From Mycobacterium sp. (GTDB lineage: Bacteria; Actinomycetota; Actinomycetes; Mycobacteriales; Mycobacteriaceae), in contig JACPVR010000011.1 in assembly GCA_016197405.1 (NCBI GenBank), positions 1-64,000 of the forward strand: DNA of 64,000 nucleotides. The letters are read 5' to 3'. Below are positions 18,006 to 28,059 of the stretch, piece after piece. Made by a program: the position numbers and the translations under genes. The first letter of the stretch is position 1. Every line of letters begins with the position of its first letter. Under the pieces are notes generated by a model, which did no database searches, had not been told where the DNA came from, and saw nothing but the letters and a program-made list of their open reading frames with translations.

Positions 18006-18251
18006 ATGATCACAGCCATGCGTCGTCTTCTGCGCCGTTCGACCATCGCCGCCGCTGCTGCCGCCCCCGCCCTCGCCGTGTCGCTGTGGGGCGCCGGTAT
18101 CGGATCGGCCGAGCCGCTCAACTGCGTCAACGGACAATTCTGGGATCCGATCACCAACACCTGCCAGACCCCGCGGCCGGCAGAGAACTGCGCGCCCGGC
18201 GAGTACTGGAACGCGCTGTCCAATGTCTGCCGACCGCTCGGACAGCTCTGA
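18006..18251 (+). CDS. Small secreted Cys-rich protein with two internal repeats
   Basis: An 81-residue protein with an arginine-rich, alanine-rich signal peptide cleaved near GSAEP. The mature part, about 46 residues, has two copies of an NC-x2-G-x-(F/Y)-W-x4-N-x-C unit (NCVNGQFWDPITNTC and NCAPGEYWNALSNVC), giving four cysteines that probably form two disulfides. ATG at 18018 is a possible later start. A carbohydrate-binding-like mini-domain is imaginable, but I know no family that proves it. Confidence 0.7.
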   Translation: MITAMRRLLRRSTIAAAAAAPALAVSLWGAGIGSAEPLNCVNGQFWDPITNTCQTPRPAENCAPGEYWNALSNVCRPLGQL

Positions 18252-18257
18252 GGGGAA

Positions 18258-18734
18258 TCAGCGCGCCGGCGTCACCCAGGTGGTGATATCGGCGTGCACC
18301 ACCTCCAGGCCACGGCGATCGGTGACGCTGACCGGTACGACGACGTCGGTTCCCTCGGTGATCCGGGCGAAGTCCGGTGGATCCAGCCGCGCCGTCGCCT
18401 GCAGTGACGTGGTGGCCTTGGCCAGGTATTGCACCGACATTGCCTTGGGGATCCAGCGGTGCGAGGTCGGGACCGTTGCCTCCATCAGCATCCCCATCGC
18501 CACTTCGGCGGCATTGCACGCCGCGATGGCGTGCACCGTGTGCAGATGGTTGTAGACGAAGAACCACTTCGGCACCGCCACCCGCGCCAGCCCGGGCTCC
18601 ATCTGCTCGATATGCGGTAGGACCGACGCGAAATAGGGCACCCGCGCCATCGCCGCCGCGGAGAACAGCCGGCTGCCGAAGGGGCGTGGCGCCAATGCCT
18701 GCCACATGCGGTAGGTGGTCGTCTGCGTGGACAT
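18258..18734 (-). CDS. DUF4442 hotdog-fold protein (thioesterase-like)
   Basis: A 158-residue protein of the DUF4442 type, a hotdog-fold family related to acyl-CoA thioesterases. Features are a helix-rich start (MWQALAPRPFGSRLFSAAAMARVPYF), the central HLHTVHAIAACNAAEVAMGMLMEATVP (hotdog helix) and an edge strand KAMSVQYLAKA. It ends six bases after the convergent secreted-protein gene, and its upstream end faces the S10 promoter. Action on acyl-CoA is inferred from fold. Confidence 0.8.
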   Translation of the reverse strand: MSTQTTTYRMWQALAPRPFGSRLFSAAAMARVPYFASVLPHIEQMEPGLARVAVPKWFFVYNHLHTVHAIAACNAAEVAMGMLMEATVPTSHRWIPKAMSVQYLAKATTSLQATARLDPPDFARITEGTDVVVPVSVTDRRGLEVVHADITTWVTPAR

Positions 18735-18789
18735 ACCGCGCTACCTTACTCGTCGGTAAGATAAGCGGGCGCACACCTCGTCCAGGGAT

Positions 18790-18837
18790 TTGGACCAGGA
18801 CCCGGTCGTCAGGCATACTGTTCGGGTTGCCTTGAGC
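18790..18837 (+). promoter_or_regulatory. S10 operon promoter
   Basis: TTGGAC (18790-18795), an 18-bp spacer and CATACT (18814-18819) form a housekeeping-type promoter. Four bases later comes GGGTTGCC(T)TGAGC (18824-18837), which recurs with the same spacing at the spc promoter near 35469. Transcription probably starts at or next to the G run. Confidence 0.65.
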
Positions 18838-19065
18838 CGGGTTCGCTCGCCAAGGCTGCGACCGGCGTCCTTACGGGCGCATCCGGTCCCAATCTTCGAT
18901 TGCGACGAGATTTTCGGCGCGAGCGAGGCTGCGTAAGGGCGACACACCCGACCGCGGGGGTCGGTGAACTTCAGACAGGTAAACAGCGGCGGCATACGAG
19001 CGCGAATAGCGCCGGACCAGGCCAGGCCCAATTTCGGGCCCAGTAGTAGTGAAGGTAGGAGAAGC
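18838..19065 (+). promoter_or_regulatory. Long 5' leader of the S10 operon
   Basis: About 230 bases separate the predicted start site from the rpsJ GTG. No gene is seen here. A perfect 6-bp stem (CCGACC at 18948-18953, GGTCGG at 18959-18964) is the clearest structure. A strong GGTAGGAG-type ribosome binding site lies before rpsJ. The length would allow ribosomal-protein feedback, as by L4 on the E. coli S10 leader, but similarity to that leader is not visible. Confidence 0.5.
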
Positions 19066-19371
19066 GTGGCGGGACAAAAGATCCGCATCAGGCTCAAGGC
19101 CTACGACCACGAGGCGATTGACGCCTCGGCGCGAAAGATCGTCGAGACGGTCACCCGTACGGGCGCCAGTGTGGTCGGTCCAGTGCCGCTGCCGACCGAG
19201 AAGAACGTGTACTGCGTCATTCGGTCCCCGCACAAGTACAAGGACTCGCGGGAGCACTTCGAGATGCGTACTCACAAGCGGTTGATCGACATCCTCGACC
19301 CGACGCCGAAGACCGTTGACGCCTTGATGCGCATCGATCTGCCGGCAAGCGTCGACGTGAATATCCAGTAG
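19066..19371 (+). CDS. rpsJ: 30S ribosomal protein S10 (NusE)
   Basis: A 101-residue S10, matching the mycobacterial length, with the canonical [20 protein letters not shown] start and GPVPLPTEK loop. Besides binding 16S rRNA in the 30S head it acts as NusE in antitermination with NusB. The GTG start is set by a preceding AGGAG. First gene of the S10 operon. Confidence 0.98.
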
Positions 19372-19385
19372 GAGACCCAAGAATC

Positions 19386-20039
19386 ATGGCACGCAAAGGA
19401 ATTCTGGGCACCAAGCTGGGCATGACACAGGTGTTCGATGAGAACAACAAGGTCGTTCCGGTGACGGTCGTCAAGGCCGGGCCCAATGTCGTCACACGCA
19501 TCCGCACCCAGGAGCTCGACGGCTACAGCGCGGTGCAGCTCGCCTACGGCGAGATCAGCCCCCGCAAGGTGACCAAGCCGGTCACCGGTCAGTACGCCGC
19601 CGCCGGGATCAACCCGCGCCGGCACCTGGCCGAGCTGCGGCTCGACGACGATGCCGCCGCCGCCGAATACGAGGTCGGTCAGGAACTGACCGCCGAGACC
19701 TTCGCCGACGGTACGTACGTCGATGTCACCGGCACCAGCAAGGGCAAGGGCTTCGCCGGCACGATGAAGCGTCACGGCTTCAAGGGCCAGGGCGCCAGCC
19801 ACGGTGCACAGGCCGTGCACCGCCGGCCCGGCTCCATCGGCGGCTGCGCCACCCCGGGTCGCGTTTTCAAGGGCACCCGGATGTCGGGCCGCATGGGCAC
19901 CGACAAGGTCACCACGCAGAACCTGAAGGTGCACAAGGTCGACGCCGAGAACGGCGTCATCCTGATCAAGGGCGCCATTCCCGGCCGCAACGGCGGACTC
20001 GTCATGGTCCGCACTGCGATCAAACGAGGTGAGAAGTAA
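19386..20039 (+). CDS. rplC: 50S ribosomal protein L3
   Basis: A 217-residue L3. [19 protein letters not shown] is the typical start, and the long loop that reaches toward the peptidyl transferase centre is seen in [20 protein letters not shown]. Its stop overlaps the rplD start (TAATG), so the genes are coupled. Confidence 0.98.
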   Translation: MARKGILGTKLGMTQVFDENNKVVPVTVVKAGPNVVTRIRTQELDGYSAVQLAYGEISPRKVTKPVTGQYAAAGINPRRHLAELRLDDDAAAAEYEVGQELTAETFADGTYVDVTGTSKGKGFAGTMKRHGFKGQGASHGAQAVHRRPGSIGGCATPGRVFKGTRMSGRMGTDKVTTQNLKVHKVDAENGVILIKGAIPGRNGGLVMVRTAIKRGEK

Positions 20040-20698
20040 TGGCATCCAAGCTCAAGATCGATGTCCGCACGCCGGCCGGTAAGTCCGACGGCAGCGTCGA
20101 GTTGCCCGCCGAGCTGTTCGACGTGGAGCCCAACATCGCGCTGATGCACCAGGTGGTCATCGCGCAGTTGGCCGCGGCCCGCCAGGGCACGCACTCCACC
20201 AAGACCCGCGGCGAGGTCTCCGGCGGCGGCAAGAAGCCGTACCGCCAGAAGGGCACCGGCCGTGCCCGCCAGGGCTCGACCCGCGCGCCGCAGTTCGCCG
20301 GCGGTGGCGTCGTGCACGGACCCAAGCCGCGCGACTACAGCCAGCGCACCCCCAAGAAGATGATCACCGCCGCATTGCGCAGTGCATTGTCCGACCGGGC
20401 GCGCAACGACCGGATCCACGCGATCACCGAACTGGTGAGCGGTCAGACCCCGTCGACCAAGAGCGCCAAGACGTTCCTGGCCGATCTGACCGCCAACAAG
20501 AAGGTGCTCGTCGTTATCGGCCGCACCGACGAGGTCGGCGAGCGCAGCGTGCGCAACCTGCCCGGTGTGCACGTGGTCTCGCCGGACCAGCTGAACACCT
20601 ACGACGTGCTCAACGCCGACGACGTGGTGTTCTCGGTGGAGGCGCTCGACGCCTACATCGCCGCCAACACGAGCAACAAAGAGGAGGTGTCGGCCTGA
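20039..20698 (+). CDS. rplD: 50S ribosomal protein L4
   Basis: A 219-residue L4 with the extended tunnel-lining loop ([19 protein letters not shown], then [20 protein letters not shown]). L4 lines the exit tunnel next to L22 and in E. coli also represses its own operon. The stop overlaps the rplW ATG (TGATG). Confidence 0.98.
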   Translation: MASKLKIDVRTPAGKSDGSVELPAELFDVEPNIALMHQVVIAQLAAARQGTHSTKTRGEVSGGGKKPYRQKGTGRARQGSTRAPQFAGGGVVHGPKPRDYSQRTPKKMITAALRSALSDRARNDRIHAITELVSGQTPSTKSAKTFLADLTANKKVLVVIGRTDEVGERSVRNLPGVHVVSPDQLNTYDVLNADDVVFSVEALDAYIAANTSNKEEVSA

Positions 20699-21000
20699 TG
20701 GCTACCGTGACTGACCCGCGCGACATCATCCTCGCCCCGGTGATCTCGGAGAAGTCCTATGGGCTGATCGAGGACAACGTGTACACCTTCGTGGTGCACC
20801 CGGACTCGAACAAGACCCAGATCAAGATCGCGATCGAGAAGATCTTCAAGGTCAAGGTCGACTCGGTGAACACGCTCAACCGCAACGGCAAGCGCAAGCG
20901 CACCCGCAGCGGTTACGGCCAGCGCAAGAGCACCAAGCGCGCCATCGTGACCCTGGCCGCAGGCAGCAAGCCGATCGACCTGTTCGGAGCACCGGCCTAA
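20698..21000 (+). CDS. rplW: 50S ribosomal protein L23
   Basis: A 100-residue L23 at the exit-tunnel rim, where it docks trigger factor and SRP. It shows the typical [17 protein letters not shown] start and a basic [21 protein letters not shown] loop. It overlaps rplD; a 42-bp gap with no gene leads to rplB. Confidence 0.98.
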   Translation: MATVTDPRDIILAPVISEKSYGLIEDNVYTFVVHPDSNKTQIKIAIEKIFKVKVDSVNTLNRNGKRKRTRSGYGQRKSTKRAIVTLAAGSKPIDLFGAPA

Positions 21001-21042
21001 CCGCCGGCGCCCCAGGCTAGAGACCAGAGAGACTTAGAAGAC

Positions 21043-21882
<840 letters not shown>

Positions 21883-21894
21883 GAGTAGCCAGCG

Positions 21895-22175
21895 ATGCCA
21901 CGCAGCCTGAAGAAGGGCCCGTTCGTCGACGACCATCTGCTCAAGAAGGTCGACGTACAGAACGAGAAGAACAGCAAGCAGGTCATCAAGACCTGGTCTC
22001 GTCGGTCGACCATCATCCCCGACTTCATCGGACACACCTTCGCCGTCCACGACGGCCGCAAGCACGTCCCGGTGTTCGTCACCGAGGCGATGGTCGGGCA
22101 CAAGCTCGGCGAGTTCGCGCCCACCCGCACGTTCAAGGGTCACATCAAGGATGACCGGAAAGCGAAGCGCCGGTA

Positions 22176-22176
<1 letters not shown>
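21895..22176 (+). CDS. rpsS: 30S ribosomal protein S19
   Basis: A 93-residue S19 ([17 protein letters not shown], then [29 protein letters not shown]), a 30S head protein near the A-site finger. Its TAA overlaps the rplV ATG. Confidence 0.98.
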
Positions 22177-23512
<1,336 letters not shown>

Positions 23513-23515
23513 CTC

Positions 23516-23932
23516 ATGTTGATTCCCCGCAAGGTCAAGCACCGCAAGCAGCACCACCCGCGGCAGCGCGGCATCGCCAGCGGCGGGACCTCGGTCAGCT
23601 TCGGTGACTACGGCATCCAGGCGCTGGAGCACACCTACCTGACGAACCGGCAGATCGAGTCCGCCCGTATCGCCATCAACCGCCACATCAAGCGTGGCGG
23701 CAAGGTGTGGATCAACGTCTTCCCGGACCGTCCGCTGACCAAGAAGCCCGCCGAGACCCGCATGGGTTCCGGCAAGGGCTCGCCCGAGTGGTGGGTCGCC
23801 AACATCAAGCCGGGTCGCGTGCTCTTCGAGCTCAGCTACCCCGACGAGAAGACCGCGCGCGAGGCGCTGACCCGCGCCATCCACAAGCTGCCGATCAAGG
23901 CACGCATCGTTACCCGAGAGGAGCAGTTCTGA
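23516..23932 (+). CDS. rplP: 50S ribosomal protein L16
   Basis: A 138-residue L16 ([38 protein letters not shown]), which helps position A-site tRNA. The stop overlaps the rpmC ATG (TGATG). Confidence 0.98.
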   Translation: MLIPRKVKHRKQHHPRQRGIASGGTSVSFGDYGIQALEHTYLTNRQIESARIAINRHIKRGGKVWINVFPDRPLTKKPAETRMGSGKGSPEWWVANIKPGRVLFELSYPDEKTAREALTRAIHKLPIKARIVTREEQF

Positions 23933-24165
23933 TGGCAGTGGGAACATCGCCCGGCGAACTGCGTGAGCTCACCGACGAAGAGTTGACCGACCGACTGCGT
24001 GAGTCGAAGGAAGAACTGTTCAATCTGCGCTTCCAGAATGCCACCGGGCAGCTGGACAACAACCGTCGCTTGCGCGTCGTGCGCCGGGAGATCGCGCGGA
24101 TCTACACCGTGCTGAATGAACGTGAACTGGGCCTGGCTTCCGGGCCCGCAGGTGAGGAATCGTAA
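23932..24165 (+). CDS. rpmC: 50S ribosomal protein L29
   Basis: A 77-residue L29: two long helices, [20 protein letters not shown] and [21 protein letters not shown], with LRFQNATGQ at the turn. The start is fixed by the TGATG overlap with rplP; the stop overlaps rpsQ (TAATG). Confidence 0.97.
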   Translation: MAVGTSPGELRELTDEELTDRLRESKEELFNLRFQNATGQLDNNRRLRVVRREIARIYTVLNERELGLASGPAGEES

Positions 24166-24470
24166 TGGCTGAAACCAAGACCGAAAAAGGTCCCAAGCGC
24201 ACTCCGCGCACCGAGAAGCCGCGTGGCCGCCGCAAGACCGCCATCGGCTACGTGGTGAGCGACAAGATGCAGAAGACCATCGTCGTCGAGCTCGAAGACC
24301 GCAAGAGCCACCCGCTCTACGGCAAGATCATCCGCACCACCAAGAAGGTGAAGGCGCACGACGAGAACGGTGACGCCGGCATCGGCGATCGCGTCTCGCT
24401 CATGGAGACCCGCCCCACCTCGGCCACCAAGCGGTGGCGCCTGGTCGAAATCCTCGAAAAGGCCAAGTAG
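24165..24470 (+). CDS. rpsQ: 30S ribosomal protein S17
   Basis: A 101-residue S17. The OB-fold core ([18 protein letters not shown]...[19 protein letters not shown]) follows a basic N-terminal extension of about 20 residues. It is shorter than the M. tuberculosis protein as I recall it, which has a longer N-terminus. Last gene of the S10 operon; a terminator starts 12 bases after its stop. Confidence 0.97.
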   Translation: MAETKTEKGPKRTPRTEKPRGRRKTAIGYVVSDKMQKTIVVELEDRKSHPLYGKIIRTTKKVKAHDENGDAGIGDRVSLMETRPTSATKRWRLVEILEKAK

Positions 24471-24482
24471 ACCGGACTTTCT

Positions 24483-24519
24483 AAAGAACCCCCACACGGC
24501 AATCGTGTGGGGGTTCTTT
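24483..24519 (+). terminator. Intrinsic terminator of the S10 operon
   Basis: AAAGAACCCCCACAC (24483-24497) pairs perfectly over 15 bp with GTGTGGGGGTTCTTT (24505-24519) around a 7-base loop, ending in T-rich sequence. It separates the ribosomal genes from the inserted polysaccharide cluster. Flanking A and T tracts would let it work on both strands. Confidence 0.93.
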
Positions 24520-24587
24520 GCTGTCGCATGTGACAATTATGCAACTTGGCGTTTGCGGAGAGTCATCTCTGACTAGCATTGTCCACG

Positions 24588-26540
24588 ATGTTTACGTCAT
24601 TTAGGTCATTGCTGACGGTTGCTGCCGTCCTCTTTGCCACCCAGATTTTGCTGCCCGTGCTACCGGCGAACGCCGAGCCCGACGTCCCGATCCTCGCGGA
24701 CTCGCCGACGCTGCCGCTCCAGCAACTCGGTTCCGACGCCGACCTGCTGTTTTACGGTCAGGTCGGCACCGCGACGCTGACGGTTCCGGTCCCCGCGGGT
24801 ATGACGCCGGCATCGCTGAACGTCGTTGCCCAACTTCCCGTCAACGTGCGAAACGGCACCGTCACGGTGGTCCAGGACGACAACGTCATCGCCCAGGTCG
24901 ATATCCCGCCGGTGAGTGGCCCGCTGGTGATCCCGTTGGCCGGCGCCCGCGTCGTCGACAACGCCGTCACGGTCCTGTTGCGCAGCTATCTGCTGCCCGT
25001 CGAGGGGTACTGCCTCGACCCGACCAACCCGCTCCGGCTGACCAACGCCGCCGTGACGTACACGGGGGTGGAAACCCCGCCGACCGCCGTGGCCGATTTC
25101 TTACCCCCGGTGTTGCGAAAGCTGGTCATCTACATCGGCAGCGACCCGTCGATGGTCGAGGCCGACGCGGCGGTCCAGCTCGCCACCGCGGTCGTCGCGC
25201 GCTACGGAAAACAGTCCCCGGAGGTCGAGGTCGCCCGGCTCATGCAGCCCAACGGCCCGCCCCCTGGTGACGGCGTTGCGCTGGAGCGGCACATCGTCAT
25301 CACCGAAGGTCCGGACACCGGGGTTTCGCTGTACGGCGCGGCCGGCGTGCCCGCGTTGCTCATCACCGGACCGGCCAACGAGCTGAGCAACCAGGCCAGG
25401 TTGTTGACCAGTGGACTGGCGCGGTACTCGCTGACCTCGAAGGCCGTAGCGGGCCCACTCAAGAACACCCCGCAACTGCCGGGCAACGAGACGACCATGC
25501 GCAAGCTCGGCCAGCCCGGGGTCAATGCGACCGCGCTCAACCCGCAGGTCGGCATAGCGCTCGACCAGACGCGGCTGGGCCGGGCCGCGCACGACATCCG
25601 CGTTCATCTGCAGGGCTCCTACACACCGCTGCCCGGCGACATCGGGGGGCAGCTGCTCGCGACCATCGCCGGTGAGACCGTCGACCAATGGCCCGCCGAT
25701 CCCAGCGGTCGGATAGACCGTTGGGTCGACGTACCCGACCGGCTGTTGCAGCGCTACACCACGCTGGCGGTGCAGGTGAACATCTCGGGCAACACCGGGG
25801 CCTGCGGTGAATTCCAGCCCATCACACTGACGATCGACGGTGACAGCGCGATAACCAGCTCCCCGGCCGTACCGCCGGTGCCGTCGGGTTTTCAGTCGAT
25901 GCCCCAGGCGCTGATGCCGCGAGTGCAGATCGGCATCAACGACGACATCTTCGGCGACACCTACCGGGCCGTGCAGATCATGACCGGACTGCAACGGTTG
26001 TCGGCCCTGCCGATCGACACCGCGGTCATGCCGCTGCGACAGGCCATCGACTCCGGTAACCCGGCGGTGCTGATATCGCCGGGGGGCTGGCCGTTCAGCG
26101 CGGTCAAGCTGCCGGTGTCGCCGCCCGACGCGGTGTCGATGACACTCGACGCGCTCGACGACGACGGCAACCCCACCACGTTGACGCTCGATCCGTCCTT
26201 GCGGTTCGCTTCCCTGCAAACGGTTTTCGACGGTAAGCGATCACTTCTGGTAGCGACCTCGACCGGTGCGCCCGAGCAGCTCGACGAACTGCTGCGCTAT
26301 CTGGGTCGCGATGTGCAGCGGTGGGCCGCGGTCAACGGCGTGGCCCTGGTCTCGGTCGCCGGTCGTGATCCGGTCACCGTGACGATGCCGGATTCGGTTG
26401 CCGCGCCCGCCGTCGCCGCGCCTGCCCACGGCATCTCGACGTCCGACGGGTGGTGGATGGTCGGGGGGCTGCTGGGCGCCGTCCTGGTGGTCACCGTGCT
26501 GCTGGTGATGCGGGAACGACGCAGCACGCGGGACGGATGA
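24588..26540 (+). CDS. BcsB-like exported polysaccharide synthase subunit
   Basis: A 650-residue exported protein with a signal peptide (to about PANAEPD) and one C-terminal transmembrane helix (WWMVGGLLGAVLVVTVLLVM) with a short basic tail. Between them are alternating beta-sandwich and flavodoxin-like segments in the order of BcsB. The first sandwich has LLRSYLLPVEGYCLDPTNPLRL, a flavodoxin-like part has GVPALLITGPANELSNQARLL, and the second sandwich has NTGACGEFQPITLTIDGDS. BcsB is the extracytoplasmic partner that guides cellulose out of BcsA. Start: ATG 24588; an in-frame TTG lies at 24579. The next gene starts two bases after the stop. Confidence 0.7.
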   Translation: MFTSFRSLLTVAAVLFATQILLPVLPANAEPDVPILADSPTLPLQQLGSDADLLFYGQVGTATLTVPVPAGMTPASLNVVAQLPVNVRNGTVTVVQDDNVIAQVDIPPVSGPLVIPLAGARVVDNAVTVLLRSYLLPVEGYCLDPTNPLRLTNAAVTYTGVETPPTAVADFLPPVLRKLVIYIGSDPSMVEADAAVQLATAVVARYGKQSPEVEVARLMQPNGPPPGDGVALERHIVITEGPDTGVSLYGAAGVPALLITGPANELSNQARLLTSGLARYSLTSKAVAGPLKNTPQLPGNETTMRKLGQPGVNATALNPQVGIALDQTRLGRAAHDIRVHLQGSYTPLPGDIGGQLLATIAGETVDQWPADPSGRIDRWVDVPDRLLQRYTTLAVQVNISGNTGACGEFQPITLTIDGDSAITSSPAVPPVPSGFQSMPQALMPRVQIGINDDIFGDTYRAVQIMTGLQRLSALPIDTAVMPLRQAIDSGNPAVLISPGGWPFSAVKLPVSPPDAVSMTLDALDDDGNPTTLTLDPSLRFASLQTVFDGKRSLLVATSTGAPEQLDELLRYLGRDVQRWAAVNGVALVSVAGRDPVTVTMPDSVAAPAVAAPAHGISTSDGWWMVGGLLGAVLVVTVLLVMRERRSTRDG

Positions 26541-26541
26541 C

Positions 26542-28059
26542 ATGACCGCCACCGTCGAGGCGGCCGAGGAGCCCGTCGCCAAGCCGATACCGTATGTCGA
26601 GACCATGCACCCGGTGCATCGGTTGGTCATCCGGTGGGCCTATATCGCCATTCTGACGGTGGTGGCATTTCACGAGTCCATCCGCAGTGCCTGGTCGACC
26701 ACCACCGGCGGCGGGTTCGGCGGTTACGTCTGGCTCGTGCCCATCGCGGCAGTCCTGGCCGCAATAGGCATCGCGCGACGCAAGCGGACCGAGCTGCCCA
26801 TCCACGATCGTCAGACCGACATCATCGTCGGTTCGATGGGCCTGATCTTCGCCTTGCTGCTGCACGCGGTGCTGTTGCAGCGCTACGGCCTCTACTTCCA
26901 CCTGTTGCGCCTCGATCTGGTGGCCCTGTGGATGTTCGTCGTCAGCGCCGCGGTCGCGCTGTTCGGGCTACGCCCCGTCATCCGGTTCGGCTGGGCCTGG
27001 CTCATCGCCTTGATGATCTTCCCGCTGCCGTATTACCTGACGGTGGTTCTGCTTGGCGGCAACCGGATCTCGGCCGGCGTGGCATCACTGGTGATAGCCG
27101 CCGCGGCCACCTCCGTCGCCGTCGGCACCAAGGTGAGCCGGGCGTTGATCGGCTCCAATGCGACCTGGCTGGTCGGCGGGACGATCCTGGCATTGCTGAC
27201 CTTCTTCACGCCGAACGCCTCGGTCCGGGTCTTCCAGTATGTCCCGGCGATCGCCTCGATCTGCGTGGTCGGCATCGGCATGTATCTCGCCGCCCGTCGC
27301 GGTATGCCGAAAAAGCTGCTGGACCGCCGCATCGAACCCGTTGCCGCCAAACAGATCTGGTCGGCGGTGCCACTGGTGCTGGTGGTAGCGATCGCACTGT
27401 CGTTCGTCCACCTGCCCAAAGTCGGGACGTCCCCGCCGATGCAGGTCGACGCGATGAACTTCGAACAGGACCTCAAGGCCCCGGCCGGCTGGCGCATCGT
27501 GGAGACCGAGGTCTACGACTGGGTGGCCCGGTTCTACGGACGCGGTGCCAAACTGGTGCGCCAGCGGATGGTTGCCGAGACCGGAAATCCCAACTACGAC
27601 AAGTTCGCCCGTCCGCGCACCGTCGTGGTCGACAGCATCACCACGCCGCGGCCGTTCTCTCTCAATGTCTATCCGGCCCGGATGCTCTACCGCGTCGACG
27701 GTATCCGGCTTTCCGGCAACCGCCCGGTGAACCTGGGTTTCGGGCTGCAGGCAGACCTGTTCTCGGCAGTCGACGACGGCATCCTGGTGACCTGGGACGG
27801 CTTGCAGTGGACCTGGACCAACGGTCGAGTCGGTCGGCGGGTTCTGGTCATCGCCGTCGACAACCACGAGGACAGCGCCCCGTTCCCGGAACCGACCGGC
27901 GGTGTGTCGCCGACCCTGAACTCGATGTTCACCGTGCTGTTCCGTGGCAACGCCGCCGCTACCGACGCCAACCCGAGCATCAAGGACGACCAGCTGCTCA
28001 CCGAGTTCGGTCACGCGATGGCACAGACCGAACTGGTGCCGTTGGGATATGCGTCATGA
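26542..28059 (+). CDS. Polytopic membrane protein with extracytoplasmic C-terminal domain, exosortase/EpsI-like layout
   Basis: A 505-residue protein of unknown function. About eight or nine hydrophobic helices span residues 35-300 (for example YVWLVPIAAVLAAIGIA, LIALMIFPLPYYLTVVLLGG, VPLVLVVAIALSFV). A soluble domain of about 200 residues follows, starting APAGWRIVETEVYDWVARFYG and containing RTVVVDSITTPRPFSLNVYP. The order (helical core, FPLP motif, then a domain opening with a W at GW-R-I) recalls exosortase proteins fused to EpsI. The Cys-Ser-Gly active-site motif of exosortases is not present, so activity is not claimed. Its stop overlaps the BcsA-like gene (ATGA). Confidence 0.55.
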   Translation: MTATVEAAEEPVAKPIPYVETMHPVHRLVIRWAYIAILTVVAFHESIRSAWSTTTGGGFGGYVWLVPIAAVLAAIGIARRKRTELPIHDRQTDIIVGSMGLIFALLLHAVLLQRYGLYFHLLRLDLVALWMFVVSAAVALFGLRPVIRFGWAWLIALMIFPLPYYLTVVLLGGNRISAGVASLVIAAAATSVAVGTKVSRALIGSNATWLVGGTILALLTFFTPNASVRVFQYVPAIASICVVGIGMYLAARRGMPKKLLDRRIEPVAAKQIWSAVPLVLVVAIALSFVHLPKVGTSPPMQVDAMNFEQDLKAPAGWRIVETEVYDWVARFYGRGAKLVRQRMVAETGNPNYDKFARPRTVVVDSITTPRPFSLNVYPARMLYRVDGIRLSGNRPVNLGFGLQADLFSAVDDGILVTWDGLQWTWTNGRVGRRVLVIAVDNHEDSAPFPEPTGGVSPTLNSMFTVLFRGNAAATDANPSIKDDQLLTEFGHAMAQTELVPLGYAS

